From: Argonema antarcticum A004/B2
GTDB lineage: Bacteria; Cyanobacteriota; Cyanobacteriia; Cyanobacteriales; Aerosakkonemataceae
Assembly: GCF_023333585.1 (NCBI RefSeq)
Contig: NZ_JAIQZN010000011.1
Span: 51,772 to 115,771, forward strand
Length of the DNA: 64,000 nucleotides
Direction: 5' to 3'
The position numbers were made by a program, and so were the translations under genes. Shown in pieces: positions 54,680-63,501 of the stretch. Positions within the stretch are counted from its first letter, which is position 1. Each line of letters opens with the position of its first letter. The notes under the pieces were generated by a model. The model had not been told where the DNA came from. It saw only the letters and a list, made by a program, of their open reading frames with translations, and ran no database searches.

Positions 54680-57058
54680 ATGGTAAAGCGGATGGGCCGA
54701 TCGCTCAAAGCCTCAGAGGGAGGGATTGAACAAGCACTGACAGCGCTTACTGGTAAAGGCTGGAGACGGGAGGATTTAAAGGAACAAGTAGGGGTAAGTC
54801 GCTCGACAGTGATGAATTTTTTCAGCGGTAAACCGATTGATTCCTCAAATTTTGTAAACATTTGTCAAGTATTAGGATTAGATTGGCAAGAGATTGCGCG
54901 ATCGCCAGAGCAGCCGCCGAACAACAGCGCCGATCCTGATAATATCGATCGGTTAGTGCAGAAAGTCCGCCTTTCTCGCCGCGATCAAATACAATATCAG
55001 TGCGGCACTTTGCGACTGTTGGATATTTCTAGGCCGATCGCACTAACTGATATATTCACTGAAGTTAATGTTTTAGAGCAAATAAATAGTCAACAATGGC
55101 AAGATATTTCTGAATTGGTAAAAGGTTTTAACCCAGAGTTAAATAATTTTGACCGACTTGGACTTGGTAGGGTACGTCAGGCACGAGTTTCTGGCTTAGA
55201 TGCCGTATCGCGATATGGTAAATTAATGGTACTTGGTAAGCCAGGATCGGGTAAAACTACGTTTTTACAATATGTAGCAATTCAGTGTAATGAAGGAGAG
55301 TTTGAGCCAAATCGAGTACCGATATTTATTAAACTGAAAGAATTTAGTGAAGATGCTAGCGAAGAAGACAAATTTAATCTATTAAGTTATATCATTAAAC
55401 AATTTAATAGTTGTGAAATTGAGCCAGAAATTACTAATAATTTACTGTTTGAAGGTAAAACGCTGATTTTGCTTGATGGCTTAGATGAAGTAGCAGAAGA
55501 GGATAGTGATAAAGTTGTTAGGGAAATTCGCAAGCTTGCTCAGGATTATCATAAAAATTACTTTGTGATTACTTGTAGGATTGCCGCATCTAATTATCAA
55601 TTTCAGAAATTCACAGATGTTGAGGTAGCAGATTTTAACTCTGAGCAAGTTGAAAGTTTTGCCGAAAAATGGTTTGTAGCAGTTGCGAGGAATAACCACT
55701 CTGAAGGGAAAGCTTTAGCCCATCAGTTTATTGATAAACTTCTGCGTCCTGAAAATCAGTCAATCCGAGAACTGGCTGTCACGCCTATTTTGCTAAATCT
55801 GACTTGCTTAGTGTTTCAAGTAAAAGCTGATTTTCCTTTCAATCGAGCTAGATTGTACGAACAAGGATTGAACATTTTACTGAGAAGATGGGATGAGGCT
55901 AGAGGCATTTGCCGAGATGAGGTATATCATTCTTTGACATTGGCACGTAAAAAACAACTGCTTTCTCAGTTGGCAGCTATTACATTTGAACAAGGCGATT
56001 ACTTCTTTGAACAATCCAAAATTCAGCGACTGATTGCTGATTATCTTCACACTTTACCAAATGCCAAAACTGACCCTAATGAAATGCAGTTAGATAGTGA
56101 AGCAGTGCTGAAATCAATTCAAGCGCAACATGGGTTATTAGTAGAACGAGCATGGGGAATTTACTCTTTCTCTCATCTGACATTTCAAGAGTATTTTACT
56201 GCTAAACAAATTGTTGATAGCTCGGAATCACAGGCTTGGGAAAAACTGAGTAGCCATATCAGTAAGAAACAGTGGCAAGAAATTTTTTTACTAACATCGG
56301 GGATGTTACCAAATGCAGATTATCTATTGCAGTTAATGAAACAAAGCATTGATCAAATGCTAGCTAAGGATGAGAAGTTGCAGCGGTTCCTGATGTGGGT
56401 AAATGAGAAATCTATTTCCGTTGATGTTCCTTACAAACCAATGGCAGTGAGAGCTTTTTACTTTGCCCTTGACTTTGCTCTTTACCGCTTACTTTACCGT
56501 ACCCTTGACTCTGTTCTCGATCCTGACCTTTACCGTGCCTTTGAGCTGACGTTTAACTGTGCCCTCGATCCTGCCTTCGACCCTGCTCTTAACCCTGCTC
56601 TTGACTATAGTCTTGTACGTGTTCTCGATCCTATCCTGATTCATGCCAGTAAAAGTGAGCTTACCACTGGCCGTGGTCTTAACCTTAACCGTGCCCTCGA
56701 TCGCGCCCTTAACCTTAGCTTTCAGCCTGAACTAAGGGGTGCGCTACAACAACTTAAAGAGCAACTACCCGATCCGGGCATCAAAGACGAAGAATTCTAT
56801 AGATGGTGGAAAGCCGATGGTCTGGTTTGGACTGAGCAATTAAAAATCGTGATGATTAAGCATCGCAATATCAGCCATAATTGGCAATTCAGTTATCAGC
56901 ATAAAGAATTACTTCGGCAGTATTATGATGCCAATAATTTGCTGGTGGATTGCCTCGATCGTGCTTATAATGTATGCCCTTCTCTGCGAAAAGAGATTGA
57001 AGAGACCTTGTTTTTACCCATTGCTGAAATTAAAAAAAGAGCTATAGCTAAGGGCTAG
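54680..57058 (+). CDS. NACHT-domain STAND NTPase with N-terminal helix-turn-helix
   Basis: 792 residues. The N-terminal ~75 residues (GWRREDLKEQVGVSRSTVMNFFSGKPI) form a helix-turn-helix-like domain common on cyanobacterial NACHT proteins. Walker A is LGKPGSGKTT (186-194), Walker B TLILLDGLDEV (261-271), and a sensor region follows in YFVITCRIAA. Winged-helix/helical segments (about 380-560) include YSFSHLTFQEYFTAKQI. Residues ~590-660 are a low-complexity Ala/Leu/Asp/Pro stretch (ALDPAFDPALNPALDYSLVRVLDP) in place of LRR or WD40 sensors. A ~110-residue C-terminal domain ends the protein. Bacterial NACHT proteins include phage-defence proteins; no phage trigger can be deduced here. It is a single gene with no adjacent effector gene, so effector activity would have to be internal. 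Confidence 0.88.
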   Translation: MVKRMGRSLKASEGGIEQALTALTGKGWRREDLKEQVGVSRSTVMNFFSGKPIDSSNFVNICQVLGLDWQEIARSPEQPPNNSADPDNIDRLVQKVRLSRRDQIQYQCGTLRLLDISRPIALTDIFTEVNVLEQINSQQWQDISELVKGFNPELNNFDRLGLGRVRQARVSGLDAVSRYGKLMVLGKPGSGKTTFLQYVAIQCNEGEFEPNRVPIFIKLKEFSEDASEEDKFNLLSYIIKQFNSCEIEPEITNNLLFEGKTLILLDGLDEVAEEDSDKVVREIRKLAQDYHKNYFVITCRIAASNYQFQKFTDVEVADFNSEQVESFAEKWFVAVARNNHSEGKALAHQFIDKLLRPENQSIRELAVTPILLNLTCLVFQVKADFPFNRARLYEQGLNILLRRWDEARGICRDEVYHSLTLARKKQLLSQLAAITFEQGDYFFEQSKIQRLIADYLHTLPNAKTDPNEMQLDSEAVLKSIQAQHGLLVERAWGIYSFSHLTFQEYFTAKQIVDSSESQAWEKLSSHISKKQWQEIFLLTSGMLPNADYLLQLMKQSIDQMLAKDEKLQRFLMWVNEKSISVDVPYKPMAVRAFYFALDFALYRLLYRTLDSVLDPDLYRAFELTFNCALDPAFDPALNPALDYSLVRVLDPILIHASKSELTTGRGLNLNRALDRALNLSFQPELRGALQQLKEQLPDPGIKDEEFYRWWKADGLVWTEQLKIVMIKHRNISHNWQFSYQHKELLRQYYDANNLLVDCLDRAYNVCPSLRKEIEETLFLPIAEIKKRAIAKG

Positions 57059-57155
57059 GGGAAGAAGGGGAATCAAGGGCTTCGCCGTGAGCGCTCTGCC
57101 GAACGATTTGGTGGAATTAAGAACTTCCTAACTGCCTTGGCGGTTGCTATATTTG
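57045..57155. repeat. Composite heptamer repeat, degenerate third copy
   Basis: AAGGGCTAGGGGAAGAAGGGG at the NACHT stop codon, then diverged sequence ending CCTTGGCGGTTGCTATATTT, as at 46245-46265. Confidence 0.6.
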
Positions 57156-57190
57156 CCGAAATATCTAAAGCAAGTGATTACAAGCGATTA

Positions 57191-57358
57191 TTGTGTCCGG
57201 TTGCATCGTTAGTACATGAGTGAGATCGTCAAATTTTCTGTTGTCATCGTTGGTTAAATTTTTACCGCAGATGTAGGCGCTTCGCCTTCCCGTAGGGTAG
57301 ACAGATGTACGCAGATAAACGCAGATAAGAATAATCACATGAATTTTTTAGGTAACCC
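57191..57358. repeat. Dispersed ATCTGTGTTCATCTG element, copy F (inverted)
   Basis: GTGTCCGGTTGCATCGTTAG end, AAATTTTCTGTTGTCATCGT, ACCGCAGATG, an inserted GGCGCTTCGCCTTCCCGTAG block, CGCAGATAAACGCAGATAAG and ATGAATTTTTTAGGTAACC. Confidence 0.8.
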
Positions 57359-57390
57359 CTATTTGTTTAGGACTTACGCTTTTCTCCTGA

Positions 57391-57430
57391 TTCCCCCCAG
57401 ATTTGGGGGGCAAGGGGGGCAAAACCTTGG
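57391..57430. repeat. G/C-run repeat, second copy
   Basis: GATTCCCCCCAGATTTGGGG and GGGCAAGGGGGGC: CCCCCC/GGGGGG inverted arms, same family as 16060-16127. It could act as a terminator-like hairpin downstream of agrE. Confidence 0.75.
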
Positions 57431-57452
57431 TTTTTGCGTAAGTCCTACTTGT

Positions 57453-59567
57453 TTAAACGGTGTGACTAGCGCGATAAGGACTGGTCAATTTATCCAATTG
57501 TTGGATTAACAAACTGAGGAATAAACCGACATCGGTGACGACGCCGACGGATTCGATCGAACCCCGATCGCTCAATTTCGTCACTACAGCTGGGTTAATA
57601 TCGACACAAACCATCTTGACTCCAGCAGGTGTCATATTGCCCACACCGATCGAATGCAGCATGGAAGACAGCATCAAAATCATGTCTGCACCTTCCAACA
57701 ACCGGGCATACTCTTCCTGCGCCTTAATCAAATCCATCTGAGTATCAGGCAAAGGGCCATCATCTCTGATCGAACCGGCAAGGGCGAATGGTATGTTGTT
57801 GCGAACGCACTCGTACATCACCCCGTTGTCAATCATGCCTAGTTCAACAGCTTTGGCAATACTACCGCAGCGACGGATGGCGTTAATTACCTTCAGGTGG
57901 TGTCGGTGTCCGCCGCGCACGGCGACGCCGCGTTTCATATCCACACCCAAAGATGTACCCATCGTGGATTGTTCGATGTCGTGGACTGCGATCGCATTTC
58001 CGCCCAACAACGCCTGCACGTAACCTTCCCGAATCAGATGCGACAGATGTTCGCCACCGCCAGTATGAATTACTACCGGCCCTGCCGTTACCACTACTTT
58101 GCCGCCTCGATCGCGAATTTGCCGCAGTTCCCAGGCGATTTGTTCAACAACCAATTCCACCCGGCGTTCGCTGGAAACACCCGATCCCATAAAGCTGAAT
58201 TCTTGGGTATTCCGTTGTTCGCGGGATTCCGTTTTGCGAATCGTGCGGATACCTTCCACACCGACAATGACGTCTTCCCCCACTTCCAGATCTCGCAGCA
58301 ACTTGCAGCGAGCTACGGGGCTATCAGAGTTGTAAGTAATTGCGATCGCGCCATCCATGCGCTGATTTTGCACCTTCACCCACTGAGAATTCACCCGCAC
58401 TTCCGTCGGATAAATAGTCGTAACATAAAAATCATCGGGAGCAACACCATTTTGAATTACAGGTGCAATGTTGACATCGCAAACATCTTGCGGCGGAGGT
58501 AAAGCACCCAGGTCGATCAACTGGGTCATAATCTCTTCCATGATCTCATGAGAAGGAGCCGACACCTTCACATCTGCCGAAGAGGTACTTTGTCGTTGTT
58601 CTCCCAAATTGAAATTGAGAACTTGGAAACTACCGCCGTTTTCCACAACCAAGTCTAGCGCACGACTGATCAGACCGGAGTCCAGCAAATGACCTTCCAT
58701 CCGAATCGTGCGACTTTCTACCGATACATTGGCGTGGGCTTCCGTCCGCACAGGCTCCGTCACCCTCAGCGTCAGGCACTTAGCAGCCCCACCAGCTTTG
58801 AGAAATTCCGTTAGCGACGTTTCTATTACCTGAAAGCCAGCGCCAGTCAAGCGCTGTTTCAAGCTGTCACTCGTCTTGTTCATAATCACAACGCTATCTA
58901 CGTTGACAGCGTTACAAGCGAAATTGACAGCATCCGCTTCCTCAATAGCAATCCGCTTTTCTGGCGATACCCGCATTTCAATCATGCGATTTGAGTAAGA
59001 ATCAAATGCTGGTGGATAGTAGAGCAAATAGCCGCCAGCCAGAGGACAGAAGCAGGTATCCAGGTGATAGAACCGCTCATCTGTCAGCCGCAGGGAAAGT
59101 ACCTCTATATCGAGCCATTTTGCCAGGTAAGGGTGGGAGTCGAGTTCCGATCGGAAGCCGTATCCCGCCCACAACCAGCGCCCTTCCCGGTCAAGCAGGG
59201 CGTCACCAGCACCTTCAAAGGGCAGGTCTTTGGGCAGTTCGTACACAGTGTAGCCCTGTGAGGAAAACCACTCTTTGAAGTAGGGTTCTTCCCCTTGGCG
59301 TTCTTTGTGGTAAAAGCGGCTGAGGACTACGTTTTGACCCAAAACTAGACCGGCGTTAGCGGTAAACACCATATCCGGCCAACCCTTTTGGGGTTTGACC
59401 AAATCCACGATGGTATGGTCTTTGAGGATGTGGTGAAGATTTTGCCACTGTTCGACGGCGCGATCGCGGGATGATTTGTGAATATTCCCTTCCATCCAGG
59501 GATTAATCACATAATCTACGTCGTAGTGGTCGGGGGCGCACATGAGGAAGCGAATCGGAGAACTCAT
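57453..59567 (-). CDS. argZ: Arginine dihydrolase, AgrE/ArgZ type (bifunctional in some cyanobacteria)
   Basis: 704 residues from the ATG at 59567 (MSSPIRFLMCAPDHYDVDYV), the family's normal start; an earlier in-frame ATG adds 22 unlike residues. The N-terminal guanidine-group-modifying domain (about 1-280) has FTANAGLVLG, FEGAGDALLD, YHLDTCFCPL and the catalytic Cys in KAGGAAKCLTLRV. The middle and C-terminal LOR/SDH-type part (about 290-690) has AGPVVIHTGGGEHL and LGGNAIAVHDIE, and may carry ornithine cyclodeaminase-like activity as described for Anabaena AgrE. The enzyme turns arginine into ornithine, CO2 and two ammonia in the cyanobacterial ornithine-ammonia cycle, mobilising nitrogen such as that in cyanophycin. 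Confidence 0.93.
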   Translation of the reverse strand: MSSPIRFLMCAPDHYDVDYVINPWMEGNIHKSSRDRAVEQWQNLHHILKDHTIVDLVKPQKGWPDMVFTANAGLVLGQNVVLSRFYHKERQGEEPYFKEWFSSQGYTVYELPKDLPFEGAGDALLDREGRWLWAGYGFRSELDSHPYLAKWLDIEVLSLRLTDERFYHLDTCFCPLAGGYLLYYPPAFDSYSNRMIEMRVSPEKRIAIEEADAVNFACNAVNVDSVVIMNKTSDSLKQRLTGAGFQVIETSLTEFLKAGGAAKCLTLRVTEPVRTEAHANVSVESRTIRMEGHLLDSGLISRALDLVVENGGSFQVLNFNLGEQRQSTSSADVKVSAPSHEIMEEIMTQLIDLGALPPPQDVCDVNIAPVIQNGVAPDDFYVTTIYPTEVRVNSQWVKVQNQRMDGAIAITYNSDSPVARCKLLRDLEVGEDVIVGVEGIRTIRKTESREQRNTQEFSFMGSGVSSERRVELVVEQIAWELRQIRDRGGKVVVTAGPVVIHTGGGEHLSHLIREGYVQALLGGNAIAVHDIEQSTMGTSLGVDMKRGVAVRGGHRHHLKVINAIRRCGSIAKAVELGMIDNGVMYECVRNNIPFALAGSIRDDGPLPDTQMDLIKAQEEYARLLEGADMILMLSSMLHSIGVGNMTPAGVKMVCVDINPAVVTKLSDRGSIESVGVVTDVGLFLSLLIQQLDKLTSPYRASHTV

Positions 59568-59720
59568 AAACTCGTCACAAGTGAAATAGACGCAAAAACT
59601 GCTACATAAGACTGATATAAAACGGTATATCACGATATTTCACGGATATCTCATTTTAGTGCTTACTTTCTGCTGCTTTGGGCGCATCCGAGCGGTTAAC
59701 CCTCAGCAGACTTACACGGT

Positions 59721-59927
59721 TTAGCCAACCGCGTTTTGTGGATAAATTTCTAAATTTCGACTCGCGTTGAAATCTCGATCGGCATTATATCCACAATTGG
59801 CGCATTCAAACACCCTAACATCTAAACACATGGACTGTTTATGCTGACAGTTTGAACAAAGTTGTGTCGATGGTTTCCACCGCTCGGCAATAATTAATTC
59901 AGAAGCATATTGTTTACTTTTGACTTT
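59721..59927 (-). pseudogene. Relic of a tnpB gene (zinc-ribbon C-terminus)
   Basis: Reading the minus strand gives ASELIIAERWKPSTQLCSNC, then QHKQSMCLDVRVFECANC and GYNADRDFNASRNL, then a stop. This is the C-terminal zinc ribbon (C-x2-C, C-x2-C) and last RuvC motif (ADRDFNASRN) of a TnpB protein. The rest of the gene is gone, and a stop codon lies just upstream at 59928-59930. It is a different subgroup from the tnpB at 38550, which lacks the zinc ribbon. Confidence 0.88.
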
Positions 59928-60018
59928 TTAATGAGTGAATGAGTGACTTTTCCCGTCCCCAACCTCCCAGCAAAGGTTTAACCTGGAAACAAGTCTTGTT
60001 GAAGGCAAAAAGGTTACC

Positions 60019-60876
60019 ATGTCTGAGAACCTGGTCACGATGGTGTTCACTGACCTAGTTAGCTCTACTGCCATTAAACTCAATTTACCTGGCAGCGATA
60101 TCACAGAATCCAACCGCATTTACAGAGACACGATTCTTTTGCCGCACAGAGGGCGCGTTGAAGACACGATCGCTGCTTATGGCGGACGTAAGGTGGAAAC
60201 TATCGGCGACGCTTTTTTTCTGGTCTTCGCCAGCCCTGTGCAAGCCCTACAGTGGGCGATCGCTATTCAATTGAACCACATTAACGATCCGATTCCTACC
60301 CCATTAGGGCCGCTGCAAGTCACAATTGGAATGCACACCGGCAGTCCGCTTCCCGACGGGGGTAACTTTATCGGTCACGAAGTGGACTATACCGCCCGTG
60401 TCGCCGCACTTGCCAGCGCTGGGCAAATTCTGCTCTCGGAAGTGACGGAAGTCTTGGTGCGCCTCTCCCACAGCAGTGGTTTTGGGATCTATCGGCATAG
60501 CGATCGCAATTTGAAAGGCATTGGCTCTGTACCCATCTTTGAAGTTCTCTACAATAACAAACAGCCCCAGCCACTCAAGGACAACTTAAAGCCAGAGGAA
60601 CTCAAAAATATTCAACAAGCAGTCTCAATCGTTCAAACCGCTTTAGCAACTCAGACGCAAACAGAAAACCTGACCTACTCTCTATCTCCTGACATCCGAA
60701 AACAGTTAGAAACATTGCTTGCGGTTATTATTGGGCCGATCGCTAAAATCCTCATCGAACAAACTTTAGAACAAGCATCCACTCCTGAAGATTTAGTAGA
60801 ACGATTGAGCGTCCACGTCCCTGAACCATCGCGTAAGCAGTTTCAAGAAAAAGCCAAAACTTTATTAAAAAAATAG
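60019..60876 (+). CDS. Class III nucleotidyl cyclase-domain protein
   Basis: 285 residues, soluble. The cyclase domain (about 1-185) has the metal-binding Asp12 in MVFTDLVSS and Asp64 in VETIGDAFFLVF, plus GMHTGSPLP and VDYTARVAALASAGQILLS with the transition-state Arg. Glu60 sits where adenylate cyclases have Lys and guanylate cyclases have Glu. The usual Asn of VN-x-A-x-R is Asp. Residues ~190-285 form a helical C-terminal extension. It makes cAMP or cGMP if active. Preceded by a tnpB relic and followed by an MgtA-like ATPase gene on the same strand. Confidence 0.87.
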   Translation: MSENLVTMVFTDLVSSTAIKLNLPGSDITESNRIYRDTILLPHRGRVEDTIAAYGGRKVETIGDAFFLVFASPVQALQWAIAIQLNHINDPIPTPLGPLQVTIGMHTGSPLPDGGNFIGHEVDYTARVAALASAGQILLSEVTEVLVRLSHSSGFGIYRHSDRNLKGIGSVPIFEVLYNNKQPQPLKDNLKPEELKNIQQAVSIVQTALATQTQTENLTYSLSPDIRKQLETLLAVIIGPIAKILIEQTLEQASTPEDLVERLSVHVPEPSRKQFQEKAKTLLKK

Positions 60877-60951
60877 TTTTTCTTTTTCTGGCTCTTCCGT
60901 ACTTAGTGTGCCAAAACATTAGTTTAAGTAGCCAAGCAGGATCTGAATCTT

Positions 60952-63471
60952 ATGCCTCAAGTTCTCCCCTCATTTTGGCATCTGCCAGCCGAACAGGTGT
61001 TACAGCAGCTCAAGAGTGGCCTTCAGGGCTTGAGTCGCCAGGAGGCGCAGCAACGCCTCAGCGAGTACGGTGCAAATAGCCTGAAGCAGAAACGAAAGTC
61101 AAACGCACTCATACTCTTGCTGAACCAGTTTAAGAGTCCGATTATTTTGATTTTAATGGCAGCGGCGCTGCTCTCCAGTTTCCTGGGCGATGCCATTGAC
61201 ACCATAATTATTCTGACGATCGTACTAATTAGCGGGCTATTAGGATTTTGGCAAGAGCGGGGAGCCACCGATGCTGTCGCGAAGCTACTAGCTTTAGTAC
61301 AAGTAAAAGCCACAGTTTTGAGAGATGGTCAATCTCAAGAAATCCCCAATGAGAACGTGGTTCCAGGTGATATTGTGTTGCTTGCTGCTGGCAATAGTAT
61401 TCCCGGTGACTGCCTGATTTTAGAGTCTAAGGATTTGTCGGTGAATGAAGCAGCACTGACGGGAGAAACCTATCCCGCTGATAAAATGAGTGGCGTATTG
61501 CCTGCCGAAGTCGGACTCAGCGATCGCACCAACACCCTTTATATGGGAACAAATGTTATTAGTGGTACTGCAAAAGCGATCGTGGTACAGACGGGAAAGC
61601 AGACTGAATTTGGCAAGGTATCAGAAAGCCTGAAACTTAGACCCCCCGAAACCGAATTTGAAACGGGACTCAGCAAGTTTGGCTACTTTCTGATGGAAGT
61701 GACGTTGATTTTGGTGGTGCTGATTTTTGCCGCCAACGTTTATTTGCAACGCCCCGTGCTGGAATCCTTTCTCTTCTCCCTCGCCTTAGCTGTGGGATTG
61801 ACCCCCCAACTATTACCCGCGATCGTTAGCGTTAATTTGGCTCGTGGTGCCAAACAAATGGCGAAAAAGCAGGTGATTGTGAAACGACTGCCTGCGATCG
61901 AAAACTTTGGCAGCATGAATGTATTTTGTACAGATAAAACGGGCACGCTGACGGAAGGGGAGGTGAAAATTCACGCGGCGGTTGATGTGGACGGGGAAGA
62001 AAGCGATCGCGTTATGCTCTACGCCTATTTGAATGCTGCCTCTGAATCAGGTTATGTAAATGCGATCGACGAAGCGATTCGTCAGCACAAGCAATTCGAC
62101 ATCTCTGGCTATCAGAAGCTGGATGAAGTGCCCTACGATTTCAACCGTAAACGCCTTAGCATACTATTTGCTAAAGAAAATACCCATCTGATTGTCACTA
62201 AAGGTGCGCTTAAGCAGATTCTCGATGTTAGCTCAACGATCGAAACCGATGAGGGAAAGACAATTGACATTGCAGACCAGCAGGACAAGATTCAGCAACG
62301 GGCTGAGAAATTAGGCAGTGAAGGGTTTCGGGTTTTGGGAGTAGCTTATCGAAACTGCGATCGCGATTCTTTCAGCAAAGACGATGAAACAAACATGACG
62401 TTTTTGGGCTATCTTGCCCTTTTCGATCCACCCAAAGCAGGCATTGCTGATACACTCAAGGATTTGAGAGAGCTAGGCGTTACTGCCAAAATGATCACGG
62501 GCGATAGTAGAGCGGTTGCCATCAGCATTATTCAGCAAGTGGGACTACCGGAACCAAAGGTTTTGACTGGTGCCGAACTGCAAAAGCTCAGTGATGAAGC
62601 GCTCATACATCAAGTTGGGAAAATAAATGTCTTTGCTGAAGTTGAGCCAAATCAAAAAGAGCGGATCGTCATTGCCCTTAAAAAAGCGGGGAATGTGGTT
62701 GGTTATCTCGGCGATGGTATTAACGATGCTTCAGCACTTCATGCTGCCGATGTGGGTATTTCCGTTGAGAGTGCTGTTGATGTGGCCAAGGAAGCCGCCG
62801 ACATTGTGTTGATGGAAAAAAACCTAAATGTTTTGGTCGAAGGCGTGAAGGAGGGAAGAATTACCTTTGCTAATACGCTCAAATATGTGTTTATGGCAAC
62901 AAGTGCAAATTTCGGCAATATGTTTAGCATGGCAGGCATTTCTCTGTTTCTACCCTTCTTGCCCCTGCTACCTAGTCAAATTTTGATCGTGAACCTACTG
63001 ACCGATTTCCCAGAAATGACGATCGCGACCGATCGCGTCGATAAAGAACTGGTCAACAAACCCCGCCGCATGAACATCGGGTTTATCCGTAACTTTATGT
63101 TGGTATTTGGGTTACTTAGTTCAATCTTTGATTACCTCACCTTTGGAGCTTTGCTGTTGCTGCTGCACGCCAACGCAGCACAATTCAGAACTGGTTGGTT
63201 TATGGAATCGGTGATTTCTGCATCCATGATTGTGCTGGTAATTCGGACGCGGCAATCTATTCTCAAAAGTAAGCCAGGGAAGTATTTACTAATGGCAACG
63301 ATCGCGATCGTCATGGTCACCCTCTTCCTTCCCTATACTCCACTTGCAGGTTTATTAGGGTTTCAACCCTTGTCGATTGAATTCCTGTTGGTGCTAGCAG
63401 CAATTGTCGGACTCTATATATTCTGTGCAGAAAACGTTAAACGACTTTTCTATCAGCACGTACAGTCTTGA
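60952..63471 (+). CDS. P-type ATPase, magnesium-translocating (MgtA/type IIIB-like)
   Basis: 839 residues. Actuator-domain motif ALTGETYPADK, phosphorylation site CTDKTGTLTEGE (catalytic Asp), and hinge GYLGDGINDASALHAADVG are intact. The M4 sequence ALAVGLTPQLLPAIVSVNLARGAKQMA and the closing membrane region (LLPSQILIVNLLTDFPEMTIATDRVD) match the MgtA/MgtB group rather than calcium or heavy-metal pumps. About ten transmembrane helices; inner membrane. It probably imports Mg2+ using ATP. A fragment of the GGCTCTTCC repeat (60890-60912) lies in its leader; no riboswitch was recognised. Confidence 0.88.
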   Translation: MPQVLPSFWHLPAEQVLQQLKSGLQGLSRQEAQQRLSEYGANSLKQKRKSNALILLLNQFKSPIILILMAAALLSSFLGDAIDTIIILTIVLISGLLGFWQERGATDAVAKLLALVQVKATVLRDGQSQEIPNENVVPGDIVLLAAGNSIPGDCLILESKDLSVNEAALTGETYPADKMSGVLPAEVGLSDRTNTLYMGTNVISGTAKAIVVQTGKQTEFGKVSESLKLRPPETEFETGLSKFGYFLMEVTLILVVLIFAANVYLQRPVLESFLFSLALAVGLTPQLLPAIVSVNLARGAKQMAKKQVIVKRLPAIENFGSMNVFCTDKTGTLTEGEVKIHAAVDVDGEESDRVMLYAYLNAASESGYVNAIDEAIRQHKQFDISGYQKLDEVPYDFNRKRLSILFAKENTHLIVTKGALKQILDVSSTIETDEGKTIDIADQQDKIQQRAEKLGSEGFRVLGVAYRNCDRDSFSKDDETNMTFLGYLALFDPPKAGIADTLKDLRELGVTAKMITGDSRAVAISIIQQVGLPEPKVLTGAELQKLSDEALIHQVGKINVFAEVEPNQKERIVIALKKAGNVVGYLGDGINDASALHAADVGISVESAVDVAKEAADIVLMEKNLNVLVEGVKEGRITFANTLKYVFMATSANFGNMFSMAGISLFLPFLPLLPSQILIVNLLTDFPEMTIATDRVDKELVNKPRRMNIGFIRNFMLVFGLLSSIFDYLTFGALLLLLHANAAQFRTGWFMESVISASMIVLVIRTRQSILKSKPGKYLLMATIAIVMVTLFLPYTPLAGLLGFQPLSIEFLLVLAAIVGLYIFCAENVKRLFYQHVQS

Positions 63472-63501
63472 TAATATCTTGCATTTTTTTAACTTTTGAC
63501 T

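Noticed and set aside
60877..60951. Magnesium riboswitch before the MgtA-like gene
   Set aside because: The leader is only about 75 bp and includes a repeat fragment; no M-box or ykkC-like pattern is visible.
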